From contig NZ_QUMQ01000001.1 of assembly GCF_003387075.1 (NCBI RefSeq), positions 7,502,001-7,566,000 on the forward strand: a stretch of DNA of 64,000 nucleotides, written 5' to 3'. The stretch comes from Asanoa ferruginea. GTDB taxonomy: Bacteria; Actinomycetota; Actinomycetes; Mycobacteriales; Micromonosporaceae. Of this stretch, positions 26,314 through 35,005 are shown in pieces. The translations under genes were made by a program, and so were the position numbers. Under the pieces are notes generated by a model. The model searched no databases, was not told the DNA's origin, and worked only from the letters and a program-made list of their open reading frames with translations. Position 1 is the first letter of the stretch; the number at the start of each line of letters is the position of its first letter.

Positions 26314-28551
26314 TCAGCGGTCGCCGGTGGGGCTGTGCAGGACGCCTGCGCCGTCCGGACCGGTGGGTGCGAGCGCCGGCGCCTCGGCGGCTGCGAGACT
26401 CTCGCGTGCCGCCGTGACGACGGCGTCGGCGGTGAGGCCGAACTGCTCATACAGCACGGTGTAGGCAGCGCTCGCGCCGTAGTGGTTGAGCCCGACGATG
26501 CGGCCGGCGTCGCCGACGAATTCGCGCCAGCCCATGGACACGCCGGCCTCGACGCTGACCCGGGCGCGCACCGAGGGCGGTAACACCTGCTCGCGGTAGC
26601 TGCGGTCCTGGGCGGCGAACCACTCCCAACATGGCAGCGACACCACGCGGGTAGGAACGCCGTCGGCCTCCAGCGCTTCGCGGGCCGCGACGGCGATCTG
26701 CACCTCCGAGCCGGTGCCCATGAGGATGAGCTTGGGGTTGCCGCCGGAAGCCTCGGCCAGTACGTACCCGCCCCTGGCGACCCCGTCGGCGGACCCGAAC
26801 TGGGTGCGGTCGAAGACGGGCAGATTCTGCCGGGAGAGCGCGAGCCCGGCCGGGCGGTCGTTGTGCTCGAGGATGGTGCGCCATGCGACCGCGGTCTCGT
26901 TGGCGTCGGCCGGGCGGACGAAGTCAAGGCCGGGGATGGCCCGCAGCGCGGCGTAGTGCTCGACCGGCTGGTGGGTGGGGCCGTCCTCACCCAGGCCGAT
27001 GGAGTCGTGTGTCCACACGTACGTGACGGGCAGCTGCATGAGGGCGGCCAGCCGGACGGCGCCGCGCATGTAGTCGGAGAAGGTGAGGAACGTTCCGCCG
27101 TAGACGCGGGTCCCGCCGTGCTGCGCGATACCGTTCATGATCGCGCCCATAGCGTGCTCGCGGACGCCGAAGTGCAGCGTGCGCCCGTACGGGCCGCCGC
27201 TCCACATCTTGGTCTGCCGGTCGGTCGGCAGGAACGAGGCCTCGCCTTTGACCGCGGTGTTGTTGCTCTCCGCGAGGTCGGCAGACCCGCCCCACAACTC
27301 CGGCAGGACCGGGTAGATGGCAGCCAGGATTTCGCCGGAGGCCTTACGGGTGGCCACTCCCTTGGAGTCGGCATCCCAGGTGGGCAGCTTGTCGGCCCAG
27401 CCCTCGGGCAGGGTGCGGGCGGACATCCGTTCAAGCAGGGCAGCGCCGTCCGGGTTGTCGGCCCGCCACGCGTCGAAGCGCTGCTGCCAACGGGCGTGCG
27501 CCTGCTTGCCGCGCTCGGCGACCTGGCGGGCGTGTTCAAGCACCTCAGGAGCGACGTCGAAGGTCTTCTCCGGGTCGAAGCCGAGGATCTGCTTGGTAGC
27601 GCGGACCTCATCCTCGCCGAGCGCGGAACCGTGCGCCGCGCCGGTGTTCTGCTTGTTCGGCGAGGGCCAGCCGATGATCGTCCGCAGCACGATCAACGAT
27701 GGGCGGCCGGCCTCGGCCTTGGCTGCGGCCAGCGCCCGGTCGACCGCGGCCAGGTCCTCACCGTCGTCGATGTGCTGGACGTGCCAGCCATAGGCCTCGT
27801 AGCGCATGCCGACGTCCTCGGTGAAGGCGATCTGCGTGTCGTCCTCGATCGAGATCCGGTTCGCGTCATACACCAGGACGAGGTTGCCGAGCTCCTGCGT
27901 GCCCGCCAGCGACGAGGCCTCGCCGCTGACCCCCTCCTCAAGATCGCCGTCGGAGGCGAACGCCCAGACGGTGTGGTCGAACACGCTCGCACCGTCGGGG
28001 ACGTCAGGATCGAGCATGCCGCGCTCACGGCGGGCGGCCATGGCCATGCCGACGGCGTTGCCGACGCCCTGGCCCAGCGGGCCGGTCGTCGTCTCCACGC
28101 CCGGGGTGTGATTGACCTCGGGGTGGCCAGGAGTCAGCGAACCCCAGGTGCGCAGCGCCTGCAGGTCGGAAAGCTCCAGGCCGTAGCCGGAAAGGAAAAG
28201 CTGGATGTAGAGGGTCAAGCTCGAGTGCCCCATGGACAGGACGAAACGGTCGCGGCCGGTCCACTGCGGGTCGCTCGGGTCGTGGCACAGCCACTTCTGG
28301 AAGAGCAGGTAGGCCGTGGGTGCCAGACTCATCGCCGTGCCGGGGTGTCCGTTGCCAACCTTCTGCACGGCGTCCATGGCCAGCACGCGCACGGTGTCGA
28401 TCGCGCGGCGGTCCAACTCGCCCATCCCATCGGGCATGGTCGGACGCGGCTGAACGGGATTGCCGGTTGGCGCATCGCTCGCGGCTTCGGCCGGGGCCTC
28501 CGGGCGGGTGCTCTTCGTCCCGGTGACGGGATCCGACTCATTGGCGGTCAT
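26314..28551 (-). CDS. tkt: transketolase
   Basis: Thiamine-diphosphate enzyme transferring two-carbon ketol units in the pentose phosphate pathway. 745 residues: an N-terminal TPP-binding part ([39 protein letters not shown] with the cofactor Asp), the pyrimidine-binding part ([43 protein letters not shown]) and the C-terminal domain. The first 40 residues are an extra low-complexity Pro/Ala/Glu segment. A promoter-like GTGT-N15-GGGTAG lies 75 nt upstream. Operon order tkt-tal; no zwf, opcA or pgi follows, unlike many actinobacteria. Confidence 0.96.
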   Translation of the reverse strand: MTANESDPVTGTKSTRPEAPAEAASDAPTGNPVQPRPTMPDGMGELDRRAIDTVRVLAMDAVQKVGNGHPGTAMSLAPTAYLLFQKWLCHDPSDPQWTGRDRFVLSMGHSSLTLYIQLFLSGYGLELSDLQALRTWGSLTPGHPEVNHTPGVETTTGPLGQGVGNAVGMAMAARRERGMLDPDVPDGASVFDHTVWAFASDGDLEEGVSGEASSLAGTQELGNLVLVYDANRISIEDDTQIAFTEDVGMRYEAYGWHVQHIDDGEDLAAVDRALAAAKAEAGRPSLIVLRTIIGWPSPNKQNTGAAHGSALGEDEVRATKQILGFDPEKTFDVAPEVLEHARQVAERGKQAHARWQQRFDAWRADNPDGAALLERMSARTLPEGWADKLPTWDADSKGVATRKASGEILAAIYPVLPELWGGSADLAESNNTAVKGEASFLPTDRQTKMWSGGPYGRTLHFGVREHAMGAIMNGIAQHGGTRVYGGTFLTFSDYMRGAVRLAALMQLPVTYVWTHDSIGLGEDGPTHQPVEHYAALRAIPGLDFVRPADANETAVAWRTILEHNDRPAGLALSRQNLPVFDRTQFGSADGVARGGYVLAEASGGNPKLILMGTGSEVQIAVAAREALEADGVPTRVVSLPCWEWFAAQDRSYREQVLPPSVRARVSVEAGVSMGWREFVGDAGRIVGLNHYGASAAYTVLYEQFGLTADAVVTAARESLAAAEAPALAPTGPDGAGVLHSPTGDR

Positions 28552-28625
28552 CGGGTAGCGGCGCTCCCTTGAACAGGACGGTCAACGCTCGAAACGCGCA
28601 TACGGATTCGCCCGGGGGTTCCTGA

Positions 28626-28650
28626 CTACCCCGCTTACCGATTTGAACAC
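28626..28650 (-). promoter_or_regulatory. SigB/SigF-type promoter candidate for tkt
   Basis: On the minus strand GTGT, 15 nt, then GGGTAG. This fits the general-stress consensus GNNT-N14/16-GGGTA(C/T) of actinobacterial SigB/SigF-like factors. It ends 75 nt before the tkt start. Confidence 0.45.
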
Positions 28651-28692
28651 CCCGTACCGCATGACAATCTCTCCGCAGGGCAGTCAAAGACC

Positions 28693-29355
28693 ATGGCCGA
28701 TACCGCGATCTTCGACGTCGACGGCACTCTCGTAGACACCAACTACCAACACGCCCTCGCCTGGTTCCGCGCCTTCCGCCGCTACGACATCACCCGGCCG
28801 ATGTGGCGCATCCACCGCGGCATCGGGATGGGCGGGGACACGTTCGTGCCCGAAGTAGGCGGCCCCGAGGTCGAGCAGGCGCACGGCGACGACCTGCGCG
28901 AGGCATGGACGCACGAATTCGACGAGCTCATCGGGGAGATCCAGCCCTTCGAGGGCGCGTACGAGCTGCTGGCCGAAGTCAAGGAGCGCGGATTCCGCCT
29001 GGTCCTGGCCAGCTCCGGCAAGACCCAGCACGTCGAAACGTTTCTCGACCTCATCGGCGCCAAATCCCTCGCCGATGCCTGGACCACCTCCGACGATGTA
29101 GCCAAGAGCGAACCCGAACCCGATGTCGTGGCGACGGCGCTGGCCAAGGTCGAAGGCGCCAGCGGCATCATGGTCGGCGACTCGATCTACGACGCGCAAG
29201 CGGCAGCCAAACTCAAAATCCCCATCATCGGAGTCCGCACCGGCGGCTTCTCCGTCGGCGAGCTGCAGGAGGCCGGCGTCCTGCAGGTCTTCGACTCGCT
29301 CGTGGCCTTCCGCCGGGCCCTGGACGGCACGCCCTTGGCACGCGCCAGCCGCTGA
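28693..29355 (+). CDS. HAD-superfamily phosphatase
   Basis: 220 residues with all four HAD motifs: FDVDGTLVDTN (nucleophile Asp at residue 8), LASSGK (motif II), the Lys in KSEPEPD (motif III) and MVGDSIYDAQAA (motif IV), and a helical cap typical of subfamily I (phosphoglycolate / beta-phosphoglucomutase-like). It dephosphorylates a small phosphometabolite. It sits 68 nt upstream of otsA on the same strand, so a role in sugar-phosphate or trehalose metabolism is likely, but it lacks the OtsB cap pattern. It is divergent from tkt. Confidence 0.88.
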   Translation: MADTAIFDVDGTLVDTNYQHALAWFRAFRRYDITRPMWRIHRGIGMGGDTFVPEVGGPEVEQAHGDDLREAWTHEFDELIGEIQPFEGAYELLAEVKERGFRLVLASSGKTQHVETFLDLIGAKSLADAWTTSDDVAKSEPEPDVVATALAKVEGASGIMVGDSIYDAQAAAKLKIPIIGVRTGGFSVGELQEAGVLQVFDSLVAFRRALDGTPLARASR

Positions 29356-29375
29356 ATGATCGAGGGGCATGAGGC

Positions 29376-29400
29376 GTTTGATCTGGTCAGCCAGAGGTAT
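29376..29400 (+). promoter_or_regulatory. SigB/SigF-type promoter candidate for otsA
   Basis: GTTT, 15 nt, AGGTAT: one mismatch from GTTT-N15-GGGTAT. It ends 23 nt before the GTG start of otsA. Trehalose synthesis is a classical general-stress function. Confidence 0.5.
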
Positions 29401-29423
29401 TGCCGTGTGGTGAGGACAGCGAA

Positions 29424-30818
29424 GTGAACCAGTCGTACGAGTTCGTAGTGGTCGCCAATCGGCTCCCTGTGGACGAGGTCGTGGACGATGACGGCAGCCG
29501 CAGTTGGGCACGCAGCCCTGGCGGCCTGGTCAGCGCGCTGCAGCCGATCGTGCGCAGTCACGGGGGCGCCTGGGTCGGCTGGACCGGACAGCCGGGCGAC
29601 GCACCCGAGCCGTTCGACACCGACGGCATGCACCTGCACCCGGTCGGGCTCAGCGCCGACGACGTCGACCGCTACTACGAAGGGCAGTCCAACGCCACCA
29701 TCTGGCCGCTGTTCCACGACGCCGTCGAGCAACCGACGCACCGCCGGCCGTGGCGCCAGGCCTATGAGGCCGTGAACCGGCGGTTCGCTGAGGCGGCCGC
29801 CCACCTCGCCGCGCCAGCGGGCACGGTGTGGATCCATGACTATCAGCTCATGCTGGTGCCGGCGATGCTGCGGGAGCTTCGGCCCGATCTACGGATCGGT
29901 TTCTTCCTGCATATCCCGTTCCCGCCGGTCGAGTTGTTCATGCAGCTGCCGCGCCGCGGCGACCTGTTGCGCGGCCTGCTGGGCGCGGATCTGGTCGGCT
30001 TCCAACGCCCGCTGGCGGCGCAGAACTTCCTGCAACTGACCGGCCGCCTCCTGGGCCTCGATCCCCAGGAGCAGCACGTCGTGTATGACGGACGCGTCGT
30101 CACGGCACGGGCATTCCCGATCTCTATTGACGTCGGCGAGGTGGAGAAGCTCGCCGCCGACCCAGCTGTGCAGGCCGAGGCTCGCCGGATGCGCACCGAA
30201 CTCGGCGGCGACCGTCGCATGCTGCTCGGCGTCGACCGCCTCGACTACACCAAGGGCATCGAACAACGACTCGAGGCGTACGGCGAACTGCTCGCCGACG
30301 GCACCGTGTCCAACGACGACGTGGTCCTGGTCCAGGTCGCCACCCCCAGCCGGATGCGCGTGCTGGAATACCAGGAACTCCGCGCCCGGGTCGAACGCGA
30401 AGTAGGCCGAATCAACGGCGAATACGGCGCCGTCGGCCAGGTCCCCGTGCACTACCTGTTCCAGTCGATGAACCGCGCCGAACTCGTCGCGCTGTACCTC
30501 GCCGCCGACATCATGCTCATCACCCCCTTGCGCGACGGCATGAACCTCGTCGCCAAGGAATACGTCGCCGCCCGTCTCGACGACCAAGGCGCCTTGGTAC
30601 TTAGCGAGTTCGCCGGCGCCGCCGCCGAACTCGACACTGCCTTCCAGGTCAACCCCCACGACGTCGAAGACATAAAACGAGCACTCACCGACGCCCTGCA
30701 CGCCGACACCTCCGAGCTCGCCGAACGCATGCGGCCGATGCGTAATCAGGTCCGCGAGAACGACATCGACAAGTGGGCACACGACTTCCTCGGCGCACTC
30801 ACAATCGCCTCACGATGA
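29424..30818 (+). CDS. otsA: trehalose-6-phosphate synthase
   Basis: GT-B glycosyltransferase of family GT20 that joins UDP/GDP-glucose and glucose-6-phosphate. 464 residues with the family landmarks ANRLPV, SPGGLVSAL, WIHDYQLMLVP, FFLHIPFPP, GVDRLDYTKGI, TPLRDGMNLVAKEYVA and LSEFAGAA. I choose the GTG at 29424, 7 nt after GAGGA; the earlier TTG has no ribosome site. The stress-type promoter just upstream and the neighbouring HAD phosphatase suggest stress-induced trehalose production. No otsB is seen in the window. Confidence 0.95.
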   Translation: MNQSYEFVVVANRLPVDEVVDDDGSRSWARSPGGLVSALQPIVRSHGGAWVGWTGQPGDAPEPFDTDGMHLHPVGLSADDVDRYYEGQSNATIWPLFHDAVEQPTHRRPWRQAYEAVNRRFAEAAAHLAAPAGTVWIHDYQLMLVPAMLRELRPDLRIGFFLHIPFPPVELFMQLPRRGDLLRGLLGADLVGFQRPLAAQNFLQLTGRLLGLDPQEQHVVYDGRVVTARAFPISIDVGEVEKLAADPAVQAEARRMRTELGGDRRMLLGVDRLDYTKGIEQRLEAYGELLADGTVSNDDVVLVQVATPSRMRVLEYQELRARVEREVGRINGEYGAVGQVPVHYLFQSMNRAELVALYLAADIMLITPLRDGMNLVAKEYVAARLDDQGALVLSEFAGAAAELDTAFQVNPHDVEDIKRALTDALHADTSELAERMRPMRNQVRENDIDKWAHDFLGALTIASR

Positions 30819-30902
30819 ACACCGCGAGTCTTGGTCGCGCCGCGGGCACGCAGTACGCGGACGCTCCTTTTAGGACTGCGCCCTCGCACAAAGGAGATAT
30901 CG

Positions 30903-31142
30903 ATGACTGATGACCGCGCACGTCAGCACCGGGCTGAGTACGACTCGTCCCTGCGTAATGCGGACACATGCGCCGAGCGGGCAATGGCGATCGAGGAACC
31001 TACGCAGTCCGCCGCACTGGCGATAGTCGCACTGACCTACGCAACGATGGCCCAGGCCGCCGCGACTGCAGTTGCCGCGGAGATAGGCAGGGTTGGGCAA
31101 ACATCGCCAGACGGTGACTCACCGGCGGTGCAAGCTCGGTAA
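30903..31142 (+). CDS. small hypothetical protein
   Basis: 79 residues with a good ribosome site (AAAGGAG 7 nt before the ATG at 30903). The sequence is helical: an acidic/basic N-terminus with HRAEYDSSLRNADTCAERA, then an Ala-rich amphipathic helix ALAIVALTYATMAQAAAT and a short polar tail. No signal peptide or membrane span is convincing. It lies 84 nt after otsA on the same strand. Family not recognised; similar short Ala-rich proteins are common near actinobacterial stress genes. Confidence 0.6.
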   Translation: MTDDRARQHRAEYDSSLRNADTCAERAMAIEEPTQSAALAIVALTYATMAQAAATAVAAEIGRVGQTSPDGDSPAVQAR

Positions 31143-31212
31143 AACCGAGAGTCGATGGCATCGGAATGGTCTGCGGCAAGCCCTGACGTCGGTAGGCGTC
31201 GGGCCGGCGGCG

Positions 31213-32154
31213 CTAACCAGAGGCGCCAGCGGACTGCTTCTCCTCCTCAGTCCTGTCGGCCTCGCCATCTTTCGCGCCCTCGTCGGCCTTGTCCTCCTCG
31301 CGCTGGGACTTCGGCTCCTCCTGCTGCCCGCTGTCGTCGCCCTCGTCGCCCGAGCGCTCGTCCTCCTGGACGACCTCGCCGTCGCGGATTTCGCCGCGCC
31401 AGCCATGGACGTCGTCGGGGTTCAGGATCGTCTCGCGCATCACGTGCCGCACGAAATGCTTGAGCTCCAACCGCGCCCGGCGCCCAGGCGCCCGCCACAG
31501 ATTGCCGGTCCCCTCCATGAAGCCCTGCGGGTGATACTCCAGCACCACCAGGATGCGGGTGAGGTCCTGGGCGACCTCATGGAAGGTCACCGTGCCGTCG
31601 ACCGAGCCCTTCTCACCCTTCGAGGTCCAGACGATCCGCTCGTCGGGCACCTGCTCGGTGATCGTCGACTCCCACGTGCGGTGCGACCAGAAGACCTGGG
31701 CCTTCCACTTCATCTTCTCGGAAGACTCCTGGTCGATGTCTTCGACCTTCTTCATGAAGCTGGGGAAGCTCTTGAACTCGGTCCACTGGTTGTAGGCGAC
31801 CGAAACCGGCACACCCACCTCGATCGACTCGACGATGTTGGTGACCTTGAGGCTGTTCTTACCGCCACTCCCGCCACCGCCGCCGAGCTTGCCGAACGTC
31901 TGCTTAACCCCTTCCTTGCCGCCAGTCATCCCGGCGCCAAGCGCGGCCTTCGCCGGCGACTCACCCTGCTGGAGCGCCTCCATCCCCTTCGCCACCGCCG
32001 CCTGGCCGGGACCGCCGCCGCCACCCGCATACTGGGTCAGCTTGTCCTTGACCGCTGACTTGGCGGCGTCCTCCGCAGCACCGGCGAGGCTCTTGAATGC
32101 CTCTAACAGCTTCCCTGTGACCGGGCCGCCGTTCCCGTTCGCACCATGGCTCAC
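31213..32154 (-). CDS. SRPBCC-domain protein (polyketide cyclase/dehydrase-like)
   Basis: 313 residues in three parts. The N-terminus is a helical and Gly-rich low-complexity linker, residues 60-150 lead into an SRPBCC/START-like hydrophobic-pocket domain (TNIVESIEVGVPVSVAYNQWTEFKSFPSFMKKVEDI, cut here into its usual landmarks, then KWKAQVFW...W and GTVTFH). The C-terminal 60 residues are very acidic (EDERSGDEGDD-type). This architecture (cyclase_polyket with acidic tail) is frequent in actinobacterial stress proteins. GTG at 32154 with GGAGGGG 7 nt upstream; the longer upstream frame lacks a site. It follows the Asp23 operon on the same strand after 590 nt. Ligand unknown. Confidence 0.8.
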   Translation of the reverse strand: MSHGANGNGGPVTGKLLEAFKSLAGAAEDAAKSAVKDKLTQYAGGGGGPGQAAVAKGMEALQQGESPAKAALGAGMTGGKEGVKQTFGKLGGGGGSGGKNSLKVTNIVESIEVGVPVSVAYNQWTEFKSFPSFMKKVEDIDQESSEKMKWKAQVFWSHRTWESTITEQVPDERIVWTSKGEKGSVDGTVTFHEVAQDLTRILVVLEYHPQGFMEGTGNLWRAPGRRARLELKHFVRHVMRETILNPDDVHGWRGEIRDGEVVQEDERSGDEGDDSGQQEEPKSQREEDKADEGAKDGEADRTEEEKQSAGASG

Positions 32155-32745
32155 TTGTCTTCCCCTCCGGAAATTCCGTTCCCGCGCATCGATGTTTGCG
32201 GCCTCGGTGACCCGGCCCAGTCCGGTGGGCGGAGCGCGCCAGCGCGCCGACGGGACAGACTTGTCGGCACCAACGATCATCGCCCGGCGGCCCGCGCCGA
32301 GGCCGTTGTCCTGGTCACCCGATGGCGGCCGGACTGACGGCCGATCAGTCGGCCGACCGCAGCTGCAGCGCCGAGCAACCAGCACTGCCCAGCACCTTAT
32401 TGCCTGGCCGATGACATACCCGGCGCTGACAGCGGGCCCAACTCCCACCCGAATTCATGATGGTTTCCCCGCGTCATCACGATCTTTCACCGTCTACCCG
32501 CAGGCGGCCAGGCAAAACGGACCCAACGACGCGCAGCGAGTCACGGGCAAGGTGCGCAAGGAGCCCATCGAGGCCGAAACGCCGAAGGACCAGCGCCGCA
32601 ACCGCGACCGACCGGGACCGAGAGCGCAGACCGGGCCGACCTTCAACGCTGGTCCCCTACCAGTTTCGAACCAGCCCGTGCGCATGCGGCTGGTGCTGGC
32701 GCTCGGACGTGTCGAGCACTGCCGTGGCATCTGCTCTGGACTCCG
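32155..32745. other. intergenic region, no gene recognised
   Basis: About 590 bases between the SRPBCC gene and the Asp23-type operon. Overlapping open frames on both strands are by-products of GC-rich DNA. No terminator or family pattern was seen. The SRPBCC promoter should lie near 32160-32250. Confidence 0.45.
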
Positions 32746-33279
32746 TCAGCGCTCCCTGGCCGTGTCGAGCTTGACGCTGATCCGGGGTGGTCGGCGCAGG
32801 TGCAGCGCGTCGACCGCCCGGTGGGTCGCGGCGGCGACCGTCTCGGTGGTGGTGCCCTCCGACTGCTCGGCCCGCCGGCGGGCGTCCACCGTCACCTTGT
32901 TGCCGTGCAGTGCGACCCGGGCCCGGCTGATCCCGTCGATGTCACCGACCGCCTGCTGCACCGTGCGCACCACGCTGTTGCGGTCGATCGCGGCGTCGAT
33001 CTCGTCGTCGGCACCGCGTACCCGCAACCGTGGCTTCTTGCGCGGAATGAGCTGAAGCGCGAGCAGCACCAGACCACCCAGGACACACAAACCGCCGATG
33101 ACGCGTACGCTCCGCGAGTCCCAGGTCCGGCTGCCCATCCAGTCGTAGATGCTGTGCCAGTTGACGATCGCCGGCCCGGCCCCGGACCGCTCGAAGATCA
33201 GCTCGACCACGATCAGCAGGGCCAGGAACATGAATCCGAGCGCGAAGATGATCGCCAGGATCCGGTTGGCTTGTCTCAT
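32746..33279 (-). CDS. DUF6286-type / AmaP-like membrane protein of Asp23 operon
   Basis: 177 residues with two membrane segments (about 8-28 and 60-78) and a C-terminal cytoplasmic domain with an alternating pattern (VRTVQQAVGDIDGISRARVALHGNKVTVDARR) typical of DUF6286/AmaP-like partners of Asp23 proteins. AmaP anchors Asp23 to the membrane in Firmicutes; the same role here is inferred. Last gene of a five-gene operon, 1 nt after the preceding stop. Confidence 0.78.
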   Translation of the reverse strand: MRQANRILAIIFALGFMFLALLIVVELIFERSGAGPAIVNWHSIYDWMGSRTWDSRSVRVIGGLCVLGGLVLLALQLIPRKKPRLRVRGADDEIDAAIDRNSVVRTVQQAVGDIDGISRARVALHGNKVTVDARRRAEQSEGTTTETVAAATHRAVDALHLRRPPRISVKLDTARER

Positions 33280-33280
33280 G

Positions 33281-33760
33281 TCAGGACACTCCGTCGACGA
33301 CGAGGTCGGTCACGGAAATTCGCACCCGTGCCACGGTCAGCCCGGTCCAGGCTTTGATCCGGTCTTCGACCGTGTCCCGGATCCGCTCGGTGACCTCGCT
33401 GAGCGAATCGGGCCAGCGGACGCTGATCGCCATGTCGACGTAGACCACCGACGCGTCGATCTGCGCGTTGACCTTGGGTGGAGCGGCGAGGTCGGAGGCG
33501 CGGATGCCCATATGCCCGGCGCCCGGCATGATGCTGCCGAACACCCGCGGCGCGGCCGCACCGGCGCGCGGCGTCTCGTAGACCGCCTGCGCCGCGAGCT
33601 TGGCCACCACCCGCTCGGAGATCACCACCCGGCCCAGATAGTCCGGGTCCTGGCGTCTCGTCGGAGGAGGCGGGGGCGGAGGCGATGCCACCGCGACACT
33701 CGGCTCGGTCGCCGGCGTCATCCTCGGCTCCTCCGCGGACACCGGTCGCTCGTCGGTCAC
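33281..33760 (-). CDS. Asp23/Gls24 family envelope stress protein (2)
   Basis: 159 residues: a Pro-rich, disordered N-terminus (a run of seven Pro near residue 30) and an Asp23 domain with GRVVISERVVAKLAAQAV, then VYVDMAISVRWPDSLSEVTERIRDTVEDRI and a final VRISVTDLVV strand. Asp23 proteins form abundant membrane-associated networks that respond to envelope stress. GTG start overlapping the TGA of the preceding small membrane gene (GTGA). It is the second Asp23 copy of the operon. Confidence 0.85.
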   Translation of the reverse strand: MTDERPVSAEEPRMTPATEPSVAVASPPPPPPPTRRQDPDYLGRVVISERVVAKLAAQAVYETPRAGAAAPRVFGSIMPGAGHMGIRASDLAAPPKVNAQIDASVVYVDMAISVRWPDSLSEVTERIRDTVEDRIKAWTGLTVARVRISVTDLVVDGVS

Positions 33761-33999
33761 TGGTTGCTCCGCACCACGTTGCTTCGGCCCACGTTGCCGC
33801 GGCCCGCGTTGCTCCGCTGGAAGCGGTCGCGCAGGGGCTGGATCGTGGCGCCGACGTCGATGCTGCCGGTCACGACCTTGGTGACGCCGTAGCCGACCAG
33901 CGCGAACAGGCCGACCAGGGCGAGGTCGCCGAAGTTTCCGAACGCCACGGCGAAGCCGAGTGCGACTCCGATCGCCGTACCGAAAATCGTCTTGGTCAT
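33757..33999 (-). CDS. small membrane protein of Asp23 operon (DUF2273-like)
   Basis: 80 residues with two hydrophobic segments (TAIGVALGFAVAFG and LALVGLFALVGYGV) separated by a short loop, then a basic Arg/Asn-rich tail. Size and position match the DUF2273-type small integral membrane proteins of Asp23 operons. The start ATG at 33999 has a GAGGGG upstream and lies 5 nt after the previous stop. The longer upstream open frame belongs to other genes. Confidence 0.72.
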   Translation of the reverse strand: MTKTIFGTAIGVALGFAVAFGNFGDLALVGLFALVGYGVTKVVTGSIDVGATIQPLRDRFQRSNAGRGNVGRSNVVRSNQ

Positions 34000-34004
34000 T
34001 GCTC

Positions 34005-34325
34005 TCAACCCCTCGTGGCTGGCTCCGTGATATCGGCGACCACGATGTCGACCCGGTGCCGGCCGACCAGCGGCGGTACCGCCGACCAGACCTGCTGGGC
34101 CAGCTGCCCGACCGTCGACCCCCATCGGAGCCGCACCTGGATGGTCACCACGTCGTCCTCAATCCGGATCCCGGTGACCCGGCGCCGGGGAAGATACGTG
34201 GCAGCACCCGCTGGTGGACCGTCGACGAGCGCGTCGACGGCCGGGCAGTCTTCCGCGGCGGCCGCGAGCCTGTCGACATCGACACCGTCGACGATGGACT
34301 CGTCGGCCATGGGCTGCGCGCTCAT
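34005..34325 (-). CDS. hypothetical protein of Asp23 operon
   Basis: 106 residues with a C-terminal half that alternates strand and helix like a shortened Asp23 domain (TGIRIEDDVVTIQVRLRWGSTVGQLAQQVWSAV, then VDIVVADI). It has a conserved-looking ATYLPRRRV segment found in proteins of unknown function next to Asp23 genes. ATG at 34325 overlaps the end of the first Asp23 gene by 4 nt. Probably a further Asp23-like subunit (inference). Confidence 0.72.
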   Translation of the reverse strand: MSAQPMADESIVDGVDVDRLAAAAEDCPAVDALVDGPPAGAATYLPRRRVTGIRIEDDVVTIQVRLRWGSTVGQLAQQVWSAVPPLVGRHRVDIVVADITEPATRG

Positions 34326-34798
34326 GACACCCGCGACTCACCGCTCGAGCCGTCTCCCCCGTCGTTCGGCAGATGGATGTCGTTGATGTTGACGTTGACC
34401 TCGACGACGTCGTAGCCGGTCATCCGCTCGACCGACGACTTCACATTGCGCTGGATTCCCCGGCCCAGCTCGTTGGCCGACACCCCGTACTCCACCACAA
34501 GGTCCAGATCGACGGCGGCCTCGTTCTCGCCCACCTCGACCCCGACGCCCTGCGAGGAGCTCGCCGAAGTGCCAGGCACCATGTCCCTTATCGCGCCGCG
34601 GGTCCGCGACGCCCCGGTGCCCATGGCGAACACCCCAGGCACCTCCCGCGCCGCCATCGCCGCGATCTTCTCAACCACACCATCAGCGACCGTGATCCGG
34701 CCACCGTCATTCCCACCATCGCGAATACGCCGCGCGTGCTCAGGGTCGCGCTCGGCGCCAGTGCGCTGGTCGTTCATACCCGCGGTCTGCGTCATCAC
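34322..34798 (-). CDS. Asp23/Gls24 family envelope stress protein (1)
   Basis: 158 residues. A charged N-terminus of about 35 residues precedes the Asp23 domain: GRITVADGVVEKIAAMAAREVPGV, GVGVEVGENEAAVDLDLVVEYG and a terminal VEVNVNINDIHL strand. First gene of the operon. A weak stress-type promoter (GTTT-N15-CGGTAA) is readable about 75 nt upstream on the minus strand. Start at GTG 34798 or the adjacent ATG 34795. Function is envelope/alkaline-stress related by family; the partner genes are the four downstream. Confidence 0.87.
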   Translation of the reverse strand: MMTQTAGMNDQRTGAERDPEHARRIRDGGNDGGRITVADGVVEKIAAMAAREVPGVFAMGTGASRTRGAIRDMVPGTSASSSQGVGVEVGENEAAVDLDLVVEYGVSANELGRGIQRNVKSSVERMTGYDVVEVNVNINDIHLPNDGGDGSSGESRVS

Positions 34799-35005
34799 TA
34801 CGTCCTGTTCCGTGAGGATTGACGACAGATTGTGTAACCAGCACCGCCTTACCGCAGCTCGGCCCTGCTAAACGTAAATCGGCCGAATTCGACGGGTTTT
34901 GGTGCGCTCGTTGTTCAGAGTTGTTGGAGTTACCGCTGCGAGATGGTCGGCTGCATTCGGATGATCGACGTGTAGTCGCTCATCAATTTGGGCAGACTGG
35001 GCCGC

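Noticed and set aside
26268-26990. Upstream extension of the transaldolase frame
   Set aside because: It overlaps the transketolase gene in another frame; the real tal start has its own ribosome site at 26267.
31835-33055. 406-codon plus-strand frame across 31.8-33.0 kb
   Set aside because: Shadow of the SRPBCC, intergenic and DUF6286 region; Pro/Ser/Arg-rich without motifs.
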